Assembly: GCF_014489615.1 (NCBI RefSeq)
Contig: NZ_CP060825.1
Location: forward strand, 5,094,501 to 5,158,500
Reading direction: 5' to 3'
DNA: 64,000 bases
Source: Streptomyces genisteinicus
GTDB lineage: Bacteria; Actinomycetota; Actinomycetes; Streptomycetales; Streptomycetaceae
Positions 63,086 to 64,000 of this stretch are shown here, in pieces; positions within the stretch are counted from its first letter, which is position 1, and each line of letters opens with the position of its first letter. The translations under genes were made by a program, and so were the position numbers. The notes beneath the pieces are model-generated. The model was given only the letters and a program-made list of their open reading frames with translations, was not told the DNA's origin and searched no databases.

Positions 63086-64000
63086 ATGGCACTGCTTTCC
63101 GTTGACGAACTCAGCGTCACCTTCACCGCCAAGGGCCGCAAGGACTCCACGGCGGTCGACGGCGTCTCCTTCGACGTCGACCAGGGTCAGGTCGTCGGTC
63201 TCGTCGGCGAGTCGGGATGCGGCAAGTCCGTCACCTCGCTCGCGCTGATGGGCCTGCTGCCGGGCAAGGGCGTGCGGATCGGCGGCCGGGCCCTCTTCGA
63301 CGGCGCCGACCTGCTGTCCATGAGCCCGGCGAAGCGGCGCGACCTGCGCGGCAGCCAGCTCGCGATGATCTTCCAGGACCCGCTGTCCTCGCTGAACCCG
63401 GTCATCCCGATCGGCGTGCAGGTCACCGAGATCCTCCAGCGTCACCGCGGGCTGAAGGGGGAGGCCGCCCGCAAGGAGGCGGCCCACCTGCTGGACCGGG
63501 TCGGCATCCCCGACCCGACGCGGCTCAAGGAGTACCCGCACCAGCTCTCCGGCGGCATGCGCCAGCGTGCGCTGATCGCCATGGCCGTGGCCTGCGCGCC
63601 CCGGATGCTGATCGCGGACGAGCCGACCACCGCGCTCGACGTGACCATCCAGGCCCAGATCCTCGAACTGCTCAAGGAACTGGTCGACCAGGAGGGCACC
63701 GCCCTGCTGATGATCACCCACGACCTGGGTGTCGTCGCCGGCCTGTGCGACCAGGTCAACGTGCTCTACGCGGGACGGGCGGTGGAATCCGCGGCACGGC
63801 GCGAGCTGTTCGCCCACCCCACCCACCCGTACGCGCACGGGCTGCTCGGCTCCATCCCGCGCCTGGACGCCCCGCGCGGCGAGCCGCTCCGCCCGATCCG
63901 CGGCTCCATCAACGACCGGATCGCCTGGGCCGACGGCTGCGCCTTCGCCCCCCGCTGCGACCACTACACGATGGAGTGCCTGACGGGCACCCCCGAACTG
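63086..64000 (+). CDS. Oligopeptide ABC transporter ATPase (DppD/OppD type), 3' end outside window
   Basis: The ATG at 63086 opens a frame with no stop to the window edge (305 codons visible). Walker A VGESGCGKSVTSLA, signature HQLSGGMRQRALIAMA, Walker B MLIADEPTTALDVT and H-loop ITHDLGVVA are all visible, and the C-terminal oligopeptide-transporter region with the cluster-like cysteines CAFAPRCDHYTMEC has begun. An OppF-type ATPase gene probably follows. Confidence 0.95.
   Translation, partial: MALLSVDELSVTFTAKGRKDSTAVDGVSFDVDQGQVVGLVGESGCGKSVTSLALMGLLPGKGVRIGGRALFDGADLLSMSPAKRRDLRGSQLAMIFQDPLSSLNPVIPIGVQVTEILQRHRGLKGEAARKEAAHLLDRVGIPDPTRLKEYPHQLSGGMRQRALIAMAVACAPRMLIADEPTTALDVTIQAQILELLKELVDQEGTALLMITHDLGVVAGLCDQVNVLYAGRAVESAARRELFAHPTHPYAHGLLGSIPRLDAPRGEPLRPIRGSINDRIAWADGCAFAPRCDHYTMECLTGTPEL

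Overview
The window is typical Streptomyces chromosome. It has very high G+C with strong third-position G/C bias, GTG starts, ATGA/GTGA overlaps between co-transcribed genes, GC-rich hairpin terminators and a tandem glycine riboswitch. From memory, and not checked here, the order of core genes (ABC exporters, PadR, glgX, two L,D-transpeptidases, enoyl-CoA hydratase, pierisin-like toxin, EF-hand protein, then sdaA-glyA-gcvH-gcvT, SseB-like genes, oligopeptide ABC transporter) matches the core region of S. coelicolor around SCO5440-SCO5480. No rRNA, tRNA, CRISPR array or complete insertion sequence was found.

Layout. 1-10 kb: end of a LamG protein, a secreted FG-GAP repeat protein, and a 2,314-residue RHS polymorphic toxin with a Hint domain and a C-terminal toxin, followed by a likely DUF6193-type immunity gene. 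10-18 kb: XRE regulator, NCS2/AzgA-type purine permease, a two-component system interrupted by a Clp-N-domain gene with a striking palindromic, apparently leaderless promoter, and a secreted M4 protease. 18-28 kb: heterodimeric ABC exporter, DrrAB-type ABC exporter, NarL-type two-component system, PadR operon and a membrane protein. 28-36.7 kb: glgX, tandem L,D-transpeptidases, enoyl-CoA hydratase, anti-sigma-type ATPase, a Scabin/ScARP-like ADP-ribosyltransferase and an EF-hand protein.

36.7-51.3 kb is accessory and is the most interesting part. After a class-V PLP enzyme, a HAD hydrolase and a TetR regulator comes a divergent S-adenosylmethionine (SAM) cassette. The minus arm holds an MtnB-like protein and an acireductone-dioxygenase (ARD/MtnD)-like protein, both lacking metal-ligand residues expected for their families, plus an XRE/NB-ARC regulator. 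The plus arm holds an unusual Rossmann SAM-binding enzyme, a cystathionine-beta-synthase-like PLP enzyme, an EamA exporter, a small methyltransferase, SAM synthetase (metK) and adenosine kinase. TATAC-type palindromes lie at both ends of the plus arm. My best reading is a self-supplying pathway that makes and exports a small SAM-derived amino acid or metallophore and leaves methylthioadenosine and/or adenosine as by-products. The product is unknown. A restriction-fold-like orphan protein and a MITE inserted in the sdaA stop codon close the region.

51.3-64 kb: the serine/glycine one-carbon operon (gcvT-gcvH-glyA, then sdaA) under a tandem glycine riboswitch, a P-loop protein, two SseB-family proteins, and an oligopeptide ABC transporter whose ATPase gene runs off the end of the window.
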